Positions 42,137-51,491 of a stretch of DNA of 64,000 nt are shown here, in pieces. Below the pieces are notes generated by a model. It ran no database searches, was not told the DNA's origin, and saw only the letters and a program-made list of their open reading frames with translations. Each line of letters starts with the position of its first letter. The first letter of the stretch is position 1. Made by a program: the position numbers and the translations under genes. The DNA comes from Telluria antibiotica (GTDB taxonomy: Bacteria; Pseudomonadota; Gammaproteobacteria; Burkholderiales; Burkholderiaceae_D): positions 1 through 64,000 of the forward strand of contig NZ_JAAQOM010000004.1 of assembly GCF_011682055.1 (NCBI RefSeq). The letters run 5' to 3'.

Positions 42137-44815
42137 ATGCAAAAAGATAAGACCAAACACATTGGTCAACCAGGAGACTCATCGAGCGTGATCGGGCGCG
42201 TGGCCGTGTGCGGCGCCCTCCTGCTCGCGGCGGCACTGCCGGCCGCCGCACAGACCCAGCCATCCACCGACGCCGCGCGCGCGGATGCGGATGCACGCGC
42301 CCGTGCGCTCGTCGCGCGGATGACCTTCGACGAAAAGATCGGCCAATTGCTGAACGTGGCGCCCGCGCTGCCGCGCCTCGGCATCCCCGCGTACAACTGG
42401 TGGACCGAGTCGCTGCACGGCGCCCTCGGCCCGCTGCCCACGACGAACTTCCCCGAACCCATCGGCCTCGCGGCCACGTTCGACGCGCCGCTCGTGCACA
42501 GTGTGGCGTCCGCGATCGGCACGGAGGTGCGCGCACTGCACACGCTCGGGCGCCGCACGGGCCACCTGGGCAAGATCGGCACGGGCCTCGACACGTGGTC
42601 GCCGAACATCAACATCTTCCGCGACCCGCGCTGGGGCCGTGGCCAGGAGACGTATGGCGAAGACCCGTACCTGACGGCGCAGCTGGGCGTCGCCTTCATC
42701 CAGGGCATCCAGGGTCCGAACCCGGACCTGCCGGACGTCGTCGCCACGCCGAAGCATTTCGCCGTGCACAGCGGCCCGGAATCGACACGCCACGTGGCCG
42801 ACGTGTTCGTGTCGCGCCACGACCTCGAGGACACGTACCTGCCCGCGTTCCGCGCCGCGATCGTCGACGCGAAGGCCGGCTCCATCATGTGCGCGTACAA
42901 CCGCATCGACGGCCAGCCCGCGTGCGGCAGCGACCTGCTCATGAAGGAACACCTGCGCGGCGCGTGGGGCTTCAAGGGCTATGTCGTGTCGGACTGCGAC
43001 GCCGTGACGGACATCGCCGACCAGCACAAGTACGCGCCCGATCCCGCTGCGGCCGTCGCCGTCGCGCTGAAGGCCGGCACCGACAACGAGTGCAACACGA
43101 AGACGCTGGGCGACACGCCCAACCTCGATGCGCGCTACCGCGAGGCGTGGCAGCGCGGCCTGATTTCCACGGGCGACATCGACCAGGCCCTCGTGCGCCT
43201 GTTCTCCGCGCGCTACCGCAACGGCGACCTCGGCGGCCTCGCGCAGCGCGCGCCGAACGCCGTGCCCGTCGACGCCATCGACACGCCCGCGCACCGCGAC
43301 CTCGCGCTGCAGGCCGCGACGAAGAGTCTCGTGCTGCTGAAGAACGACGGTACCTTGCCGTTGAAGCCCGGCGTGAAGATCGCCGTGATCGGACCGCTGG
43401 CCGACGCGACGCGCGTCCTGCGCGGGAATTATTCGTCGACGCAGTCGGCGCCGCCCGTCTCCGTCGTCGACGGCCTGCGCCGCGTGCTGCCGCAGGCGCG
43501 CATCACCGTCGTGCCGGCCGGTAGCTCGATGACGGACGGCGACCCCGTGCCGGCGGCCGCGCTGCGCACGCCGGACGGCAAGCCGGGCCTGCGCGCAGAC
43601 TACTTCAACCGCGCCGGCGGCGACGCGTACGACGGCAAGCCGGCCGCCACGCGCGTGGAGCCGGGGCTGGAATCGCACGCGCTGCAGATGAAGGCCGTCT
43701 CCGACCAGCACAAGGTCGTGTGGACCGGCTTCCTCGTCGCGCCGGAGACGGGCACCTACCGCCTCGGCGTGAGCGGCGTGCAGGGCGAACTGACGGTCGC
43801 CGGCAAGCCCGCGCTGCGGTCGACCGCGTATTCGCAATGGGGCGAGCCGCTGAAGCTGACGGACGTGCGGCTGGAAAAAGGCCAGCGCTATCCACTGCGC
43901 TTCCAGACCGAGACGGGGTCCTCCGGTGTGCCGGGCCTGTTCTGGAAACGGATCTCGACGGCGCCCGACGCCGACCTCGCGGCCGGTGCGCGCGATGCCG
44001 ACGTCATCGTCGCGGTCGTGGGCCTCACGTCCGACCTCGAAGGCGAAGAGATGGCCATCAAGGTCGACGGCTTCTCCGGCGGCGACAAGACGTCGCTGGA
44101 CCTGCCGGCCGACCAGCGCGCGCTGCTGGAACGGGCGAAGGCGCTGGGCAAGCCGCTCGTCGTCGTGCTGATGAACGGCAGCGCCATCGACCTGTCCTGG
44201 GCGAAGGACAATGCGGCCGCGATCCTGGAAGCGTGGTATCCGGGCCAGTCCGGCGGGCTCGCCGTGGCGAGCGTGCTCGCGGGCCGCGCCGATCCGGGCG
44301 GACGCCTGCCCCTCACCTTCTATCGCAGCCTCGCGGACCTGCCGCCGTTCGACGACTATGCGATGAAGGGCCGCACGTACCGCTACTTCACGGGCACGCC
44401 CGTGTACCCGTTCGGCGCAGGCCTCTCGTACACGACGTTCCGCTACGCGCCGCTGCGCATCGAGCCCGTCGGCGGGGCGCCGGAGAACGGCATCGTCGTC
44501 ACGACGGAAGTCGCGAACACGGGCACGCGCGACGGCGACGAGGTCGCGCAGCTGTACCTCACGCCGCCCGCATTCGACGGCGCGCCGCGGCTGGCGCTGC
44601 GCGGCTTCCAGCGGCTCGCGCTGAAGGCGGGCGAGCGGCGCCAGGTCCGCTTCACCTTGTCGCCGCGCGATCTCAGCTTCGTCACGCGCGACGGCGTGCG
44701 CCAGCTGACGCCGGGCCGCTACACGCTGACCGTCGGTTCCGGCCAGCCGGGGACGGGTGTCGCGCGGCAGGACGGCGCGCTCGTGCTGACGCGGGCCGTC
44801 GCGCTGCCGCAATAA
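42137..44815 (+). CDS. Exported GH3 beta-glycosidase with PA14 insert
   Basis: 892-aa glycoside hydrolase family 3 enzyme, expected to release xylose or glucose from plant-type oligosaccharides. Signal peptide VCGALLLAAALPAAAQ. (beta/alpha)8 domain with NWWTESLHGALG, SPNINIFRDPRWGRGQETYG, TPKHFAVHSGPESTRH and the catalytic Asp in GYVVSDCDAV (about residue 285). A PA14 carbohydrate-binding domain is inserted at about 480-610 (PGLRADYFNRAGGDAYDGKP, GFLVAPETGTYRLGVSGVQG). A fibronectin-III-like domain closes the protein. The sequence around the Asp resembles beta-xylosidases more than beta-glucosidases. Followed 21 bases later by an esterase; probable operon. Confidence 0.9.
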   Translation: MQKDKTKHIGQPGDSSSVIGRVAVCGALLLAAALPAAAQTQPSTDAARADADARARALVARMTFDEKIGQLLNVAPALPRLGIPAYNWWTESLHGALGPLPTTNFPEPIGLAATFDAPLVHSVASAIGTEVRALHTLGRRTGHLGKIGTGLDTWSPNINIFRDPRWGRGQETYGEDPYLTAQLGVAFIQGIQGPNPDLPDVVATPKHFAVHSGPESTRHVADVFVSRHDLEDTYLPAFRAAIVDAKAGSIMCAYNRIDGQPACGSDLLMKEHLRGAWGFKGYVVSDCDAVTDIADQHKYAPDPAAAVAVALKAGTDNECNTKTLGDTPNLDARYREAWQRGLISTGDIDQALVRLFSARYRNGDLGGLAQRAPNAVPVDAIDTPAHRDLALQAATKSLVLLKNDGTLPLKPGVKIAVIGPLADATRVLRGNYSSTQSAPPVSVVDGLRRVLPQARITVVPAGSSMTDGDPVPAAALRTPDGKPGLRADYFNRAGGDAYDGKPAATRVEPGLESHALQMKAVSDQHKVVWTGFLVAPETGTYRLGVSGVQGELTVAGKPALRSTAYSQWGEPLKLTDVRLEKGQRYPLRFQTETGSSGVPGLFWKRISTAPDADLAAGARDADVIVAVVGLTSDLEGEEMAIKVDGFSGGDKTSLDLPADQRALLERAKALGKPLVVVLMNGSAIDLSWAKDNAAAILEAWYPGQSGGLAVASVLAGRADPGGRLPLTFYRSLADLPPFDDYAMKGRTYRYFTGTPVYPFGAGLSYTTFRYAPLRIEPVGGAPENGIVVTTEVANTGTRDGDEVAQLYLTPPAFDGAPRLALRGFQRLALKAGERRQVRFTLSPRDLSFVTRDGVRQLTPGRYTLTVGSGQPGTGVARQDGALVLTRAVALPQ

Positions 44816-44836
44816 CGATTACAACAAGGAGCCACC

Positions 44837-45772
44837 ATGAAGAACACATATCGGATCGGCCAGGTCCTGACCGCGGGGGCGCTCGCACTCGCCTGCGCAT
44901 TCGGCGCCCCCGCGCAGGCGCAGAACGACAGGATGACACCCATCGCGACACCAGCGCAGCCGGACGCCATCGTACTGGGCACGGGCCCGCTGCCCGGCGC
45001 GACGGCCCAGGAAAGCTGGCACAGCCAGTACGGCAGCGTGTTCGCCCGCAACGTCACGGTCGCCACATTGACCCCGTTCCTGCCCGACCCCGCGAAGGCG
45101 ACGGGCGCCGCCGTGATCGTCGCGCCGGGCGGCGGCTTCAAGACGCTGTCGATGAACAACGAGGGGTGGGACGTGGCGAAGGCGCTGGCCGACAAGGGTG
45201 TCGCCGCGTTCGTGCTGAAGTACCGACTGAATCCGACGCCACCCGCCATGGACGCGTTCGCGCAAGAGATGGCGCAGATGTTCTCGGGCGCGGCACGGCC
45301 CGCGCGGCCGCCATCGCAGGACCCGGCCGCGCTGGCGCCGCAGCTCGCCGACGCGCGCGCCGCGTTCGCGCTCGTGCGTGCACGCTCGCGCGCGTGGCAC
45401 GTCGATCCTGACCGCATTGGGATGCTGGGCTTTTCCGCGGGCGCGATGCTGACGATGGTGACGGCGCTGCACGGCCAGGACGCGAAGCCCGCGTTCATCG
45501 GCGACATCTACGGGCCGCTGGCCGCCGCGAAGGTGCCGGCCGACGCGCCCCCGCTGTTCGTCGCGCTGGCGGCGGACGACCCCTTGTTCGGCAACGGCGG
45601 CTACGGCCTAGTCGACAGCTGGCGCGCGGCCAGGCGTCCCGTCGAATTCCACCTGTACGAACAGGGTGGTCATGGCTTCGGCATGTACCAGAAGCCGACG
45701 ACCAGCACGGGCTGGTTCGACGCGTTCGCCCGCTGGCTCGGCATGCACGGCTACCTGAAGCCGGCACACTGA
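44837..45772 (+). CDS. Exported alpha/beta-hydrolase (carbohydrate esterase-like)
   Basis: 311-aa serine hydrolase with signal peptide (VLTAGALALACAFGAPAQAQ). APGGGFKTLSMNNEG near residue 97 is the oxyanion loop, GMLGFSAGAMLT near 195 holds the nucleophile Ser in GxSxG, VALAADDPLFGNGG near 240 the Asp, and YEQGGHGFGMY near 275 the His. This pattern and the neighbouring GH3 enzyme suggest a feruloyl or acetyl-xylan esterase removing side groups from hemicellulose. Same strand, 21 bases after GH3. Substrate inferred. Confidence 0.85.
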   Translation: MKNTYRIGQVLTAGALALACAFGAPAQAQNDRMTPIATPAQPDAIVLGTGPLPGATAQESWHSQYGSVFARNVTVATLTPFLPDPAKATGAAVIVAPGGGFKTLSMNNEGWDVAKALADKGVAAFVLKYRLNPTPPAMDAFAQEMAQMFSGAARPARPPSQDPAALAPQLADARAAFALVRARSRAWHVDPDRIGMLGFSAGAMLTMVTALHGQDAKPAFIGDIYGPLAAAKVPADAPPLFVALAADDPLFGNGGYGLVDSWRAARRPVEFHLYEQGGHGFGMYQKPTTSTGWFDAFARWLGMHGYLKPAH

Positions 45773-45820
45773 CGTCGTCGCGACGGGGCCGCCCAGCCCT
45801 GTCGACCTAGCATCTATCCA

Positions 45821-45920
45821 GTAGGGTGGGCACCCCGTGCCCACGCGAACGCATGCATGACGCGAACGTCCGCGTGGGCACGATTCATTTGAGGCCCCGG
45901 GCCTCAAATGCCCACCCTAC
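45821..45920. repeat. Palindromic extragenic repeat, copy 2 (with nested palindrome)
   Basis: Left arm GTAGGGTGGGCACCCC, then GCCCACGCG, and right terminus GCCCACCCTAC. The right arm holds an extra perfect palindrome, TTTGAGGCC-CC-GGGCCTCAAA-like, at about 45889-45909. Lies between the esterase gene and the FKBP gene. Confidence 0.85.
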
Positions 45921-45946
45921 CAGTAAGCCTCTATCGGGACAGGCTC

Positions 45947-46384
45947 TTATTGCACGGCGGTCAGCGCGATGTCGAACACGAGGCCCGCGTTCGGCGGAAT
46001 CCTGCTGCCCGAACCGGACGCGCCATAACCGAGGCTGGACGGGATCAGCACGGTGCGCTGGCCGCCCACCATCATGCCCAGCACGCCCTGCTCGAAGCCG
46101 GGCACCACCTGGTTCTGCCCGAGCGTGAACGAGAACGTGCCGCTGTCGAACTGCGTGCCCTTGTGGTTGGGCGCCGTGTCGCTGTACAGCCAGCCCGTAT
46201 AGGTGACGGTTGCCGTCTTGCCGGCCGTCGCCGCGGCACCGGTGCCGAGCACGACGTCCGTCGCGCTGAACTGGGCCGGGTTCGCCACGACGACGGCGGG
46301 GGACGACGACCCGCCACCGCCGCAGCCGGCAAGGCTCAGCACTGCAGCGAGGATGGCGACGGCGACGGAAGGCTTGGCGCTCAT
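45947..46384 (-). CDS. FKBP-type peptidyl-prolyl isomerase lipoprotein
   Basis: 145-aa lipoprotein: lipobox LSLAGC at residues 16-21, a Gly/Ser linker, then an FKBP domain (TVTYTGWLYSDTAPNHKGTQ, FDSGTFSFTLGQNQVVPGFE, QGVLGMMVGGQRTVLIPSSL, IPPNAGLVFDIALTAVQ). It would catalyse proline isomerisation in the periplasm. Active-site residues Tyr, Phe/Asp of FDSGTF, Val/Ile of VVPGFE and the Tyr in GYG are present. It terminates beside the palindromic repeat at 45821. Confidence 0.9.
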   Translation of the reverse strand: MSAKPSVAVAILAAVLSLAGCGGGGSSSPAVVVANPAQFSATDVVLGTGAAATAGKTATVTYTGWLYSDTAPNHKGTQFDSGTFSFTLGQNQVVPGFEQGVLGMMVGGQRTVLIPSSLGYGASGSGSRIPPNAGLVFDIALTAVQ

Positions 46385-46599
46385 GGGATTCCTGATGGGT
46401 AAGATTTAAGAACCAGCCACCTTACCCGAAGTGGGCACCTGCATCACCTTTACATTTGTATTTCTTTGTTACAACTTCAACCTTGACGGCCTGAAAAGGC
46501 TTGCCCGCAACACGCCGCATCGAAATCAAAAAATAGTTCACTCAGGAAACTTGCGTGAGGATTACACTGGACCGACCGTGCACCAACGAAAGACGCATC

Positions 46600-47400
46600 A
46601 TGACCAGCCTCGCGACCTTCTTTTCCGACGTAAAGCTCCCCACGATTTCCGAAGTGGCCCATGCCCTGATCGCGACCCTCGACGACGAGGACGCGTCCGC
46701 CAAGAAGGTGGCCGCGATCATCGCGCGCGACCCGGCGCTGACGGCCAAGCTGATGCGCCTGGCGAACAGCGCCCGCTTCGGCGCGCGCCGCGGCGTCAGC
46801 TCGCTCGACGAAGCCATCGGCCTCACCGGGATGGCCCACATCCGCACCCTGGCGCTGGCCACGTGCTTCTCCGACGCCTTCCCTTCCCTGCCCGGCCTCG
46901 ATGCCGACGAATTCTGGAAGAGCAGCATGGCCTGCGCGGGCTACGCCAAATGGCTGGCGGGCGGCCTCGGCATCGACGGCAGCGAAGCCTGGCTGGCCGG
47001 CATGATGCTGCGCCTGGGCGAGCTGCTGATCTACCAGGTGGCGCCGACGACGTTCGCCGAGATCGAACAACTCCCGCACCTGCCGGGCGGCCGCTGGGAG
47101 CGCGAGCAGCGCCTGCTGGGCTTGTCCGAAGGCCACATCACGGCCGAGCTGGGCCGGCGCTGGAACTTCCCCGACAAGATCGTTCGCGCGCTGGAGAATT
47201 CGTCCGACCCGATGGGCGCGCATCCGTTCTGCCAGCTGGGCGGCATCATCCACCTGGCGAGCCTGCTGGCCGACACGCCCAGCGACGACCCGGCCATCCT
47301 CGACACGCTGCCGGCCGACGTCGTCGACACGCTGCGCCTGTCGCGCGACTGGATGACGGCGCGCTTCCCGTCGCACGACGCGTTCTCGGCCGCGCCCTGA
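46600..47400 (+). CDS. HDOD-domain signalling protein
   Basis: 266-aa single-domain HDOD protein: LPTISEVAHALIATLDDEDA, KKVAAIIARDPALTAKLMRL, ANSARFGARRGVSSLDEAIG, LTGMAHIRTLALATCFSDAF, and a second helical half with AWLAGMMLRLGELLIYQVAP. HDOD domains are HD-fold relatives that lack the metal-binding HD residues and act in signalling complexes and stress responses. No EAL or GGDEF domain is fused. The upstream frame to 46555 is dismissed because the family begins at the 46600 ATG. Confidence 0.9.
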   Translation: MTSLATFFSDVKLPTISEVAHALIATLDDEDASAKKVAAIIARDPALTAKLMRLANSARFGARRGVSSLDEAIGLTGMAHIRTLALATCFSDAFPSLPGLDADEFWKSSMACAGYAKWLAGGLGIDGSEAWLAGMMLRLGELLIYQVAPTTFAEIEQLPHLPGGRWEREQRLLGLSEGHITAELGRRWNFPDKIVRALENSSDPMGAHPFCQLGGIIHLASLLADTPSDDPAILDTLPADVVDTLRLSRDWMTARFPSHDAFSAAP

Positions 47401-47440
47401 GCGACACCTTCGTGTAGCATGGACGGCATAGGAGCCGTCC

Positions 47441-47857
47441 ATGCCTTTCCAGACCACCCTCGAATTCAACACGTTCGGACGCGGCAGCCGCGACATCACC
47501 GCGGCCGTGGCCGACGCCGTCGCGCGCGCGGGCGTCCACTGCGGGGTCGCGCACGTGTTCGTGCAGCACACGAGCTGTTCGCTGCTCATCACGGAAAACG
47601 CCGACCCGGACGTGCGTCACGACCTCGAAACGATCATCCGCCGCCTCGTGCCGGACGGCGATCCGGCCTATTGCCACGACACGGAAGGCCCCGACGACAT
47701 GGCGGCGCACGGGCGCACGATGCTCACCGCCACCTCCGTCACGGTGCCCGTCGGCGACGGCCGCCTGATGCTCGGCACGTGGCAAGGCATCTATCTTTGG
47801 GAACACCGCGTGGCCGAGCACCGGCGCCACGTCGTCGTCACGGTGCTGGGCGACTAG
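47441..47857 (+). CDS. yjbQ: YjbQ / UPF0047 family protein
   Basis: 138-aa YjbQ-type protein: FQTTLEFNTFGRGSRDITAA, GVAHVFVQHTSCSLLITENA, DPDVRHDLETIIRRLVPDGD, and GTWQGIYLWEHRVAEHRRHV. Related proteins show weak thiamine-phosphate-synthase activity; the conserved H-T-S and E-N-A metal/active-site motifs are intact. Its 3' end overlaps the convergent EamA gene by 20 bases. Confidence 0.92.
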   Translation: MPFQTTLEFNTFGRGSRDITAAVADAVARAGVHCGVAHVFVQHTSCSLLITENADPDVRHDLETIIRRLVPDGDPAYCHDTEGPDDMAAHGRTMLTATSVTVPVGDGRLMLGTWQGIYLWEHRVAEHRRHVVVTVLGD

Positions 47858-48764
47858 CCGGTCCGTTCACCACCCCGGCATCCGGCCTGACCGCGGCAGC
47901 CGGCTTCATGAAAGCCAGCAGATTGCCGCCGAGGACCAGCGCCACGCCGCCGATGGCCGGCAACGTCCAGTGATACCCCTCGAGCACGGTCGACACGCTC
48001 AACGCCACGACAGGAAACAGCACGGTCGAATAGGCCGCGCGGTCCGGTCCGATGCGTCCGACCAGCACCAGATACGCCGTGAAGGCGATCACGGAACCGG
48101 GGATGGCGAGGTAGAACAACGCCCCCAGGTAGCGCGGGCTGGCATCCAGCTCGAACGGCATGCCCAGCAACCACGCGCCGCCACCGACGATGGTCGAGCC
48201 GATCAGCATGGCCCACGTATTGGTCAGCAGCGGCGCCAGGCCCAGCGCCTGCATCCGGCTCGACAACAGGTTCCCCGTCGAAAAGCACACGGTGCCCAGC
48301 AGCGACAGGCCAAGGCCCAGCAGCATGCCGTGGTCGTTCCAGTGGCCCTGCATCTGCGGCAGGAACAACAGCGCGATGCCGGACAGGCCGAGCAGGGAGC
48401 CGGCCAGCACCTGGCGCCGGATCGGCCGTCCCATGAACAGGCGCTGGTTGACCGCGTTCCAGATGGGCGCGGTCGAAAACACGACAGCCACGAGGCCGCT
48501 GGGCACCCACTGGCTGGCGTAATAAAAGCACAGGAAATTGCAGCAAAACAGCGAGACGCCTTGCGCAAGGAGGTAGCGCCATGCCTGGCGCGGCGGCCAC
48601 GCCGGCCGGCGCGCGACGAGCAAGAACAGGAACAGCACGGTGGCGGCGATCCAGAAACGGTAGGCGATCGACACGGGGGCCGGGACGACGCCGAGCTGGA
48701 ACTTAATCGCGATCCATGTCGTGCCCCAGATCACGACGGTGAGCAGGTAGAGAACAGTATTCAT
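47838..48764 (-). CDS. EamA/DMT-family transporter
   Basis: 308-aa drug/metabolite exporter with ten predicted membrane helices in two repeats: NTVLYLLTVVIWGTTWIAIK, GLVAVVFSTAPIWNAVNQRL, then PRYLGALFYLAIPGSVIAFT, LVLVGRIGPDRAAYSTVLFP. The second EamA copy is marked by PVVALSVSTVLEGYHWTLPA. Start ATG at 48764 chosen at the first helix. It diverges from an AraC regulator, which may control it; substrate unknown. Confidence 0.9.
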   Translation of the reverse strand: MNTVLYLLTVVIWGTTWIAIKFQLGVVPAPVSIAYRFWIAATVLFLFLLVARRPAWPPRQAWRYLLAQGVSLFCCNFLCFYYASQWVPSGLVAVVFSTAPIWNAVNQRLFMGRPIRRQVLAGSLLGLSGIALLFLPQMQGHWNDHGMLLGLGLSLLGTVCFSTGNLLSSRMQALGLAPLLTNTWAMLIGSTIVGGGAWLLGMPFELDASPRYLGALFYLAIPGSVIAFTAYLVLVGRIGPDRAAYSTVLFPVVALSVSTVLEGYHWTLPAIGGVALVLGGNLLAFMKPAAAVRPDAGVVNGPASRPAP

Positions 48765-48864
48765 GCCGTCATGATCGGCGCCGCCGCCGGCACGGACTTG
48801 TCTGGAATTGCGCATTTCCGATGCCCTGCCGGTCCACGGCGCGGATGCATGCTAGACTTTTTTC

Positions 48865-49752
48865 ATGCACGCCCGTCCAGCCCCCATCTCACATGCCGTA
48901 TTCGACACGATGTGCGGCACCGACGCGAGGCTCGAGCGCTTCGTGTGGCTGGGCGACGGCATGGCCGCGGCGATCTGGCAGCGCGAGACCGACGAAGCGT
49001 TGACGGTGTACGACCGGCCCGGCCACCATACACTCTCCTGCTACCTGGGCGGGGGCTATCGCACGGAGCGGAGCAGCGCACCGAGGCAGTACGGCGCGCC
49101 GCTGCGTCTGTGCACGCTGCCGGACGACCACGAATCGGAATGGGTGGTGCGCGACCATTTGCGCCTGCTGCACGTCTACTTCATGCCGGCGCATTTCACA
49201 CGCCGGGCCGTAGTGGAACTGGATCGCGAACCGCGCGAGATCACCCTGGCCGACCGCACCTACTTCGAAAACCCGGCCCTGCTGCGCTTGTGCCAGTCAC
49301 TCGTCGCCACGCCCTGGGAAGGCGCCGACAACGTGCTGCGCGCCAACGAGATCACGCACGACACCCTGAGCGAACTGCTGCGCTCGCAAAGCGTTCCACG
49401 GCGCGCCCTGCGGCTCAAGGGCGGCCTCGCGCCCCTGATGCGGCGCCGCCTGGCCGAGTACATCGACGCGCACCTGGCACAGCCCATCACGCTCGGCACA
49501 CTGGCGCAGGTGGCCTGCCTGTCGGAGTTCCACCTGGCGCGCATGTTCCGCCTGTCGTTCGGCATGCCGCCGTCGGCCTGGATCGCCCAGCGCCGCCTCG
49601 AACTGGCCCGCACGCTGCTGAAGACCACCGACCTGCCCTTGCAGCAGGTCGCCGACCTGTGCGGCTATGCCGACCTGTCGCACTTCGGCCATCGCTTCCG
49701 CGCAGCCACGGGTACGTCGCCGGGGCGTTATCGGCAGGCCGTGACGCCATAG
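48865..49752 (+). CDS. AraC-family transcriptional regulator
   Basis: 295-aa regulator. C-terminal AraC/XylS double HTH at about residues 190-292: YIDAHLAQPITLGTLAQVAC, LSEFHLARMFRLSFGMPPSA, WIAQRRLELARTLLKTTDLP, LQQVADLCGYADLSHFGHRF. The N-terminal part is an effector/dimerisation domain without recognisable motif. Divergent from the EamA gene; co-regulation is inferred. Confidence 0.92.
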   Translation: MHARPAPISHAVFDTMCGTDARLERFVWLGDGMAAAIWQRETDEALTVYDRPGHHTLSCYLGGGYRTERSSAPRQYGAPLRLCTLPDDHESEWVVRDHLRLLHVYFMPAHFTRRAVVELDREPREITLADRTYFENPALLRLCQSLVATPWEGADNVLRANEITHDTLSELLRSQSVPRRALRLKGGLAPLMRRRLAEYIDAHLAQPITLGTLAQVACLSEFHLARMFRLSFGMPPSAWIAQRRLELARTLLKTTDLPLQQVADLCGYADLSHFGHRFRAATGTSPGRYRQAVTP

Positions 49753-49771
49753 CGGCATCCGCCACGAGCAC

Positions 49772-50278
49772 CTACTCGGCGGCGATGGCCTTGTTGATGG
49801 CGGCCACGATCGGCTCCAGGCTCGATTCGCCGTAGCCGCGGAACACCTCGACGATCTTGCCGTCGCGCCCGATGACCACCATGTGCGGAATGCCCTGCAC
49901 GCCGTACGCCTTGCTCGCCGTCTCGTCCGGGTCGTACGACATGCCGATCTCGAGCGTACGCATCGCGCGCGACAGCTTCTCGAATATCTCCTCGTCTTCC
50001 GTGTTGATGGCCACGACCTGCAGCCTGCCCTTCGCCGCCTTCTGGACGTTGTACAGGATCGGCAGCTCCTTGAGGCAGTACTTGCACCAGCTGGCCCAGA
50101 ACGAGATGACGACGGCCTTGCCTGCGTAATCCTTCAGGTGGACCGGTGTGCCCTTGAGCGTCATGCCGAGGTCGTCCGGGGCCGTGTCGCCGGCCGCGGG
50201 CGCGCCGGCCCAGGCGAGCGTCGAAACTGACAGCACCAAGGCGGCGCAAGTGCGTGCGAACAGGAAGCGGAGGCGCAT
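49772..50278 (-). CDS. TlpA-like thioredoxin-fold protein
   Basis: 168-aa periplasmic thiol protein. Signal peptide up to about residue 25 (FARTCAALVLSVSTLAWA), then a thioredoxin fold with active-site WASWCKYC (Cys65 and Cys68), LKELPILYNVQ, AINTEDEEIFEKLSRA and the cis-Pro loop YGVQGIPHMVVIG. It probably reduces disulfides for cytochrome maturation or other periplasmic targets. It sits beside the AraC gene on the opposite strand. Confidence 0.9.
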   Translation of the reverse strand: MRLRFLFARTCAALVLSVSTLAWAGAPAAGDTAPDDLGMTLKGTPVHLKDYAGKAVVISFWASWCKYCLKELPILYNVQKAAKGRLQVVAINTEDEEIFEKLSRAMRTLEIGMSYDPDETASKAYGVQGIPHMVVIGRDGKIVEVFRGYGESSLEPIVAAINKAIAAE

Positions 50279-50373
50279 ATCGTGTCGTATTTACTATTTG
50301 GAAACACGAGTGTACGAGCGCCAATGCCCGTCGTCCAGCAAAACCTTGCCGGCCGGCAGGCTCTACGTCACCG

Positions 50374-51228
50374 TCACAGCGCCACGCCGATCGTCATCGT
50401 GACCACGTAGCCGTTGACGGGATCGCCGCTCACGGACGCCATCTGCAGCGACGTGCCATCGGAAAACACGTTATCGGTCGCATAGCTCATCGTCGCCAGG
50501 TTGCGCGAGCTGGTGCTGTAGGCCGACGTGGCGTAGGCCTCGTTCAAGGTCGCCAGCGGGAAGGTGAATTGCGACGTCTTGACGCGGTTCGCGGCGCTCG
50601 TCGCCTTCGCAAGGCTCGGATACACCTCGAAGTGGACGTGCGGCATGCGGCCCGAGTAGCAGCCGGGGAAGATCGTCGTGAAGGTGACGGTGCCCGTCGC
50701 GTCCGCCTCCTGCACGCCGCGCAGGTAGTTCTCGTTCGTGAGACCGCTCGCGTACATCGAGTAATTCCCGTCGCGGTCGCAATGCCACAGGTAGACCGCC
50801 GTGCCGGCCGCGCTGGCGCAGCTCGCGCCCGTGTTGACGATCTGCAGCTTCAACGTCGTCACGATGCCGGCCGCCGTCGCGCTGCCGGGCGCCACGCTCG
50901 TGCGGATGTCGCTGCGCACGATGCCGGTCAGCGCGAGCGCGTTCGCGACACCGTTGCCATTGCTGTTGGTGCCGTCGCCCGGATACGGCCCGCCCGTCTC
51001 TTCGGGGATGACGGCGCAGGTGCCCGTCGTCGCGGTCGTGGTGGTGCCGGATGCTGCGGGCGATGCCGATGCCGTCGTGCCCGCGTCCGCGCTGCCGCCA
51101 CCGCCGCAGCTCGCGAGCGGCACGGCCGCCGCCGATGCGAGCAGCCAGCGCAACGACTGGCGCCGGCTGGACTGGGTGGCGAGCATGCGCTCGAGGTCGT
51201 CGGCAAGGCTGAAATGAGAATGATCCAT
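50374..51228 (-). CDS. Exported intradiol-type dioxygenase-like lipoprotein
   Basis: 284-aa protein with a twin-arginine-like SRRQSLRWLLASAAAVPLASC signal and lipobox. The folded domain (about 75-284) keeps the intradiol iron set: YLWHCDRDGNYSMY (Tyr), PGCYSGRMPHVHFEVY (Tyr, Arg and two His). This matches extracellular intradiol dioxygenase-like proteins, which cleave or bind catechols outside the cytoplasm. The second half is Ser/Thr-rich. The role is uncertain since most members are uncharacterised. Confidence 0.8.
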   Translation of the reverse strand: MDHSHFSLADDLERMLATQSSRRQSLRWLLASAAAVPLASCGGGGSADAGTTASASPAASGTTTTATTGTCAVIPEETGGPYPGDGTNSNGNGVANALALTGIVRSDIRTSVAPGSATAAGIVTTLKLQIVNTGASCASAAGTAVYLWHCDRDGNYSMYASGLTNENYLRGVQEADATGTVTFTTIFPGCYSGRMPHVHFEVYPSLAKATSAANRVKTSQFTFPLATLNEAYATSAYSTSSRNLATMSYATDNVFSDGTSLQMASVSGDPVNGYVVTMTIGVAL

Positions 51229-51491
51229 GATGTCCCCTGGGTTACGAAACGAAGTCCGGCCGGCTTATCTGTATGCATGCGACTGCCGGGCCGTACGCAT
51301 TGTCGGCTGGACAAACGTTAAACGCGGTCAACAGCCGTAAAGGTTTGTAAAGACGCATGTACCGCTGCATGTCGCGCCGTCCGGGTGCATGTCGCGCCGC
51401 GAACGGGGCATCTCGTCGCACGCACGCACGGGCGCACGGGGGCGCAGGCACAGTGGCACCACTTGACCCACTCACCATTACGGAGCCGACC

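Noticed and set aside
42179..44812. 877-codon minus-strand frame opposite GH3
   Set aside because: GH3 motifs on the plus strand are unambiguous; the antisense frame is noise.
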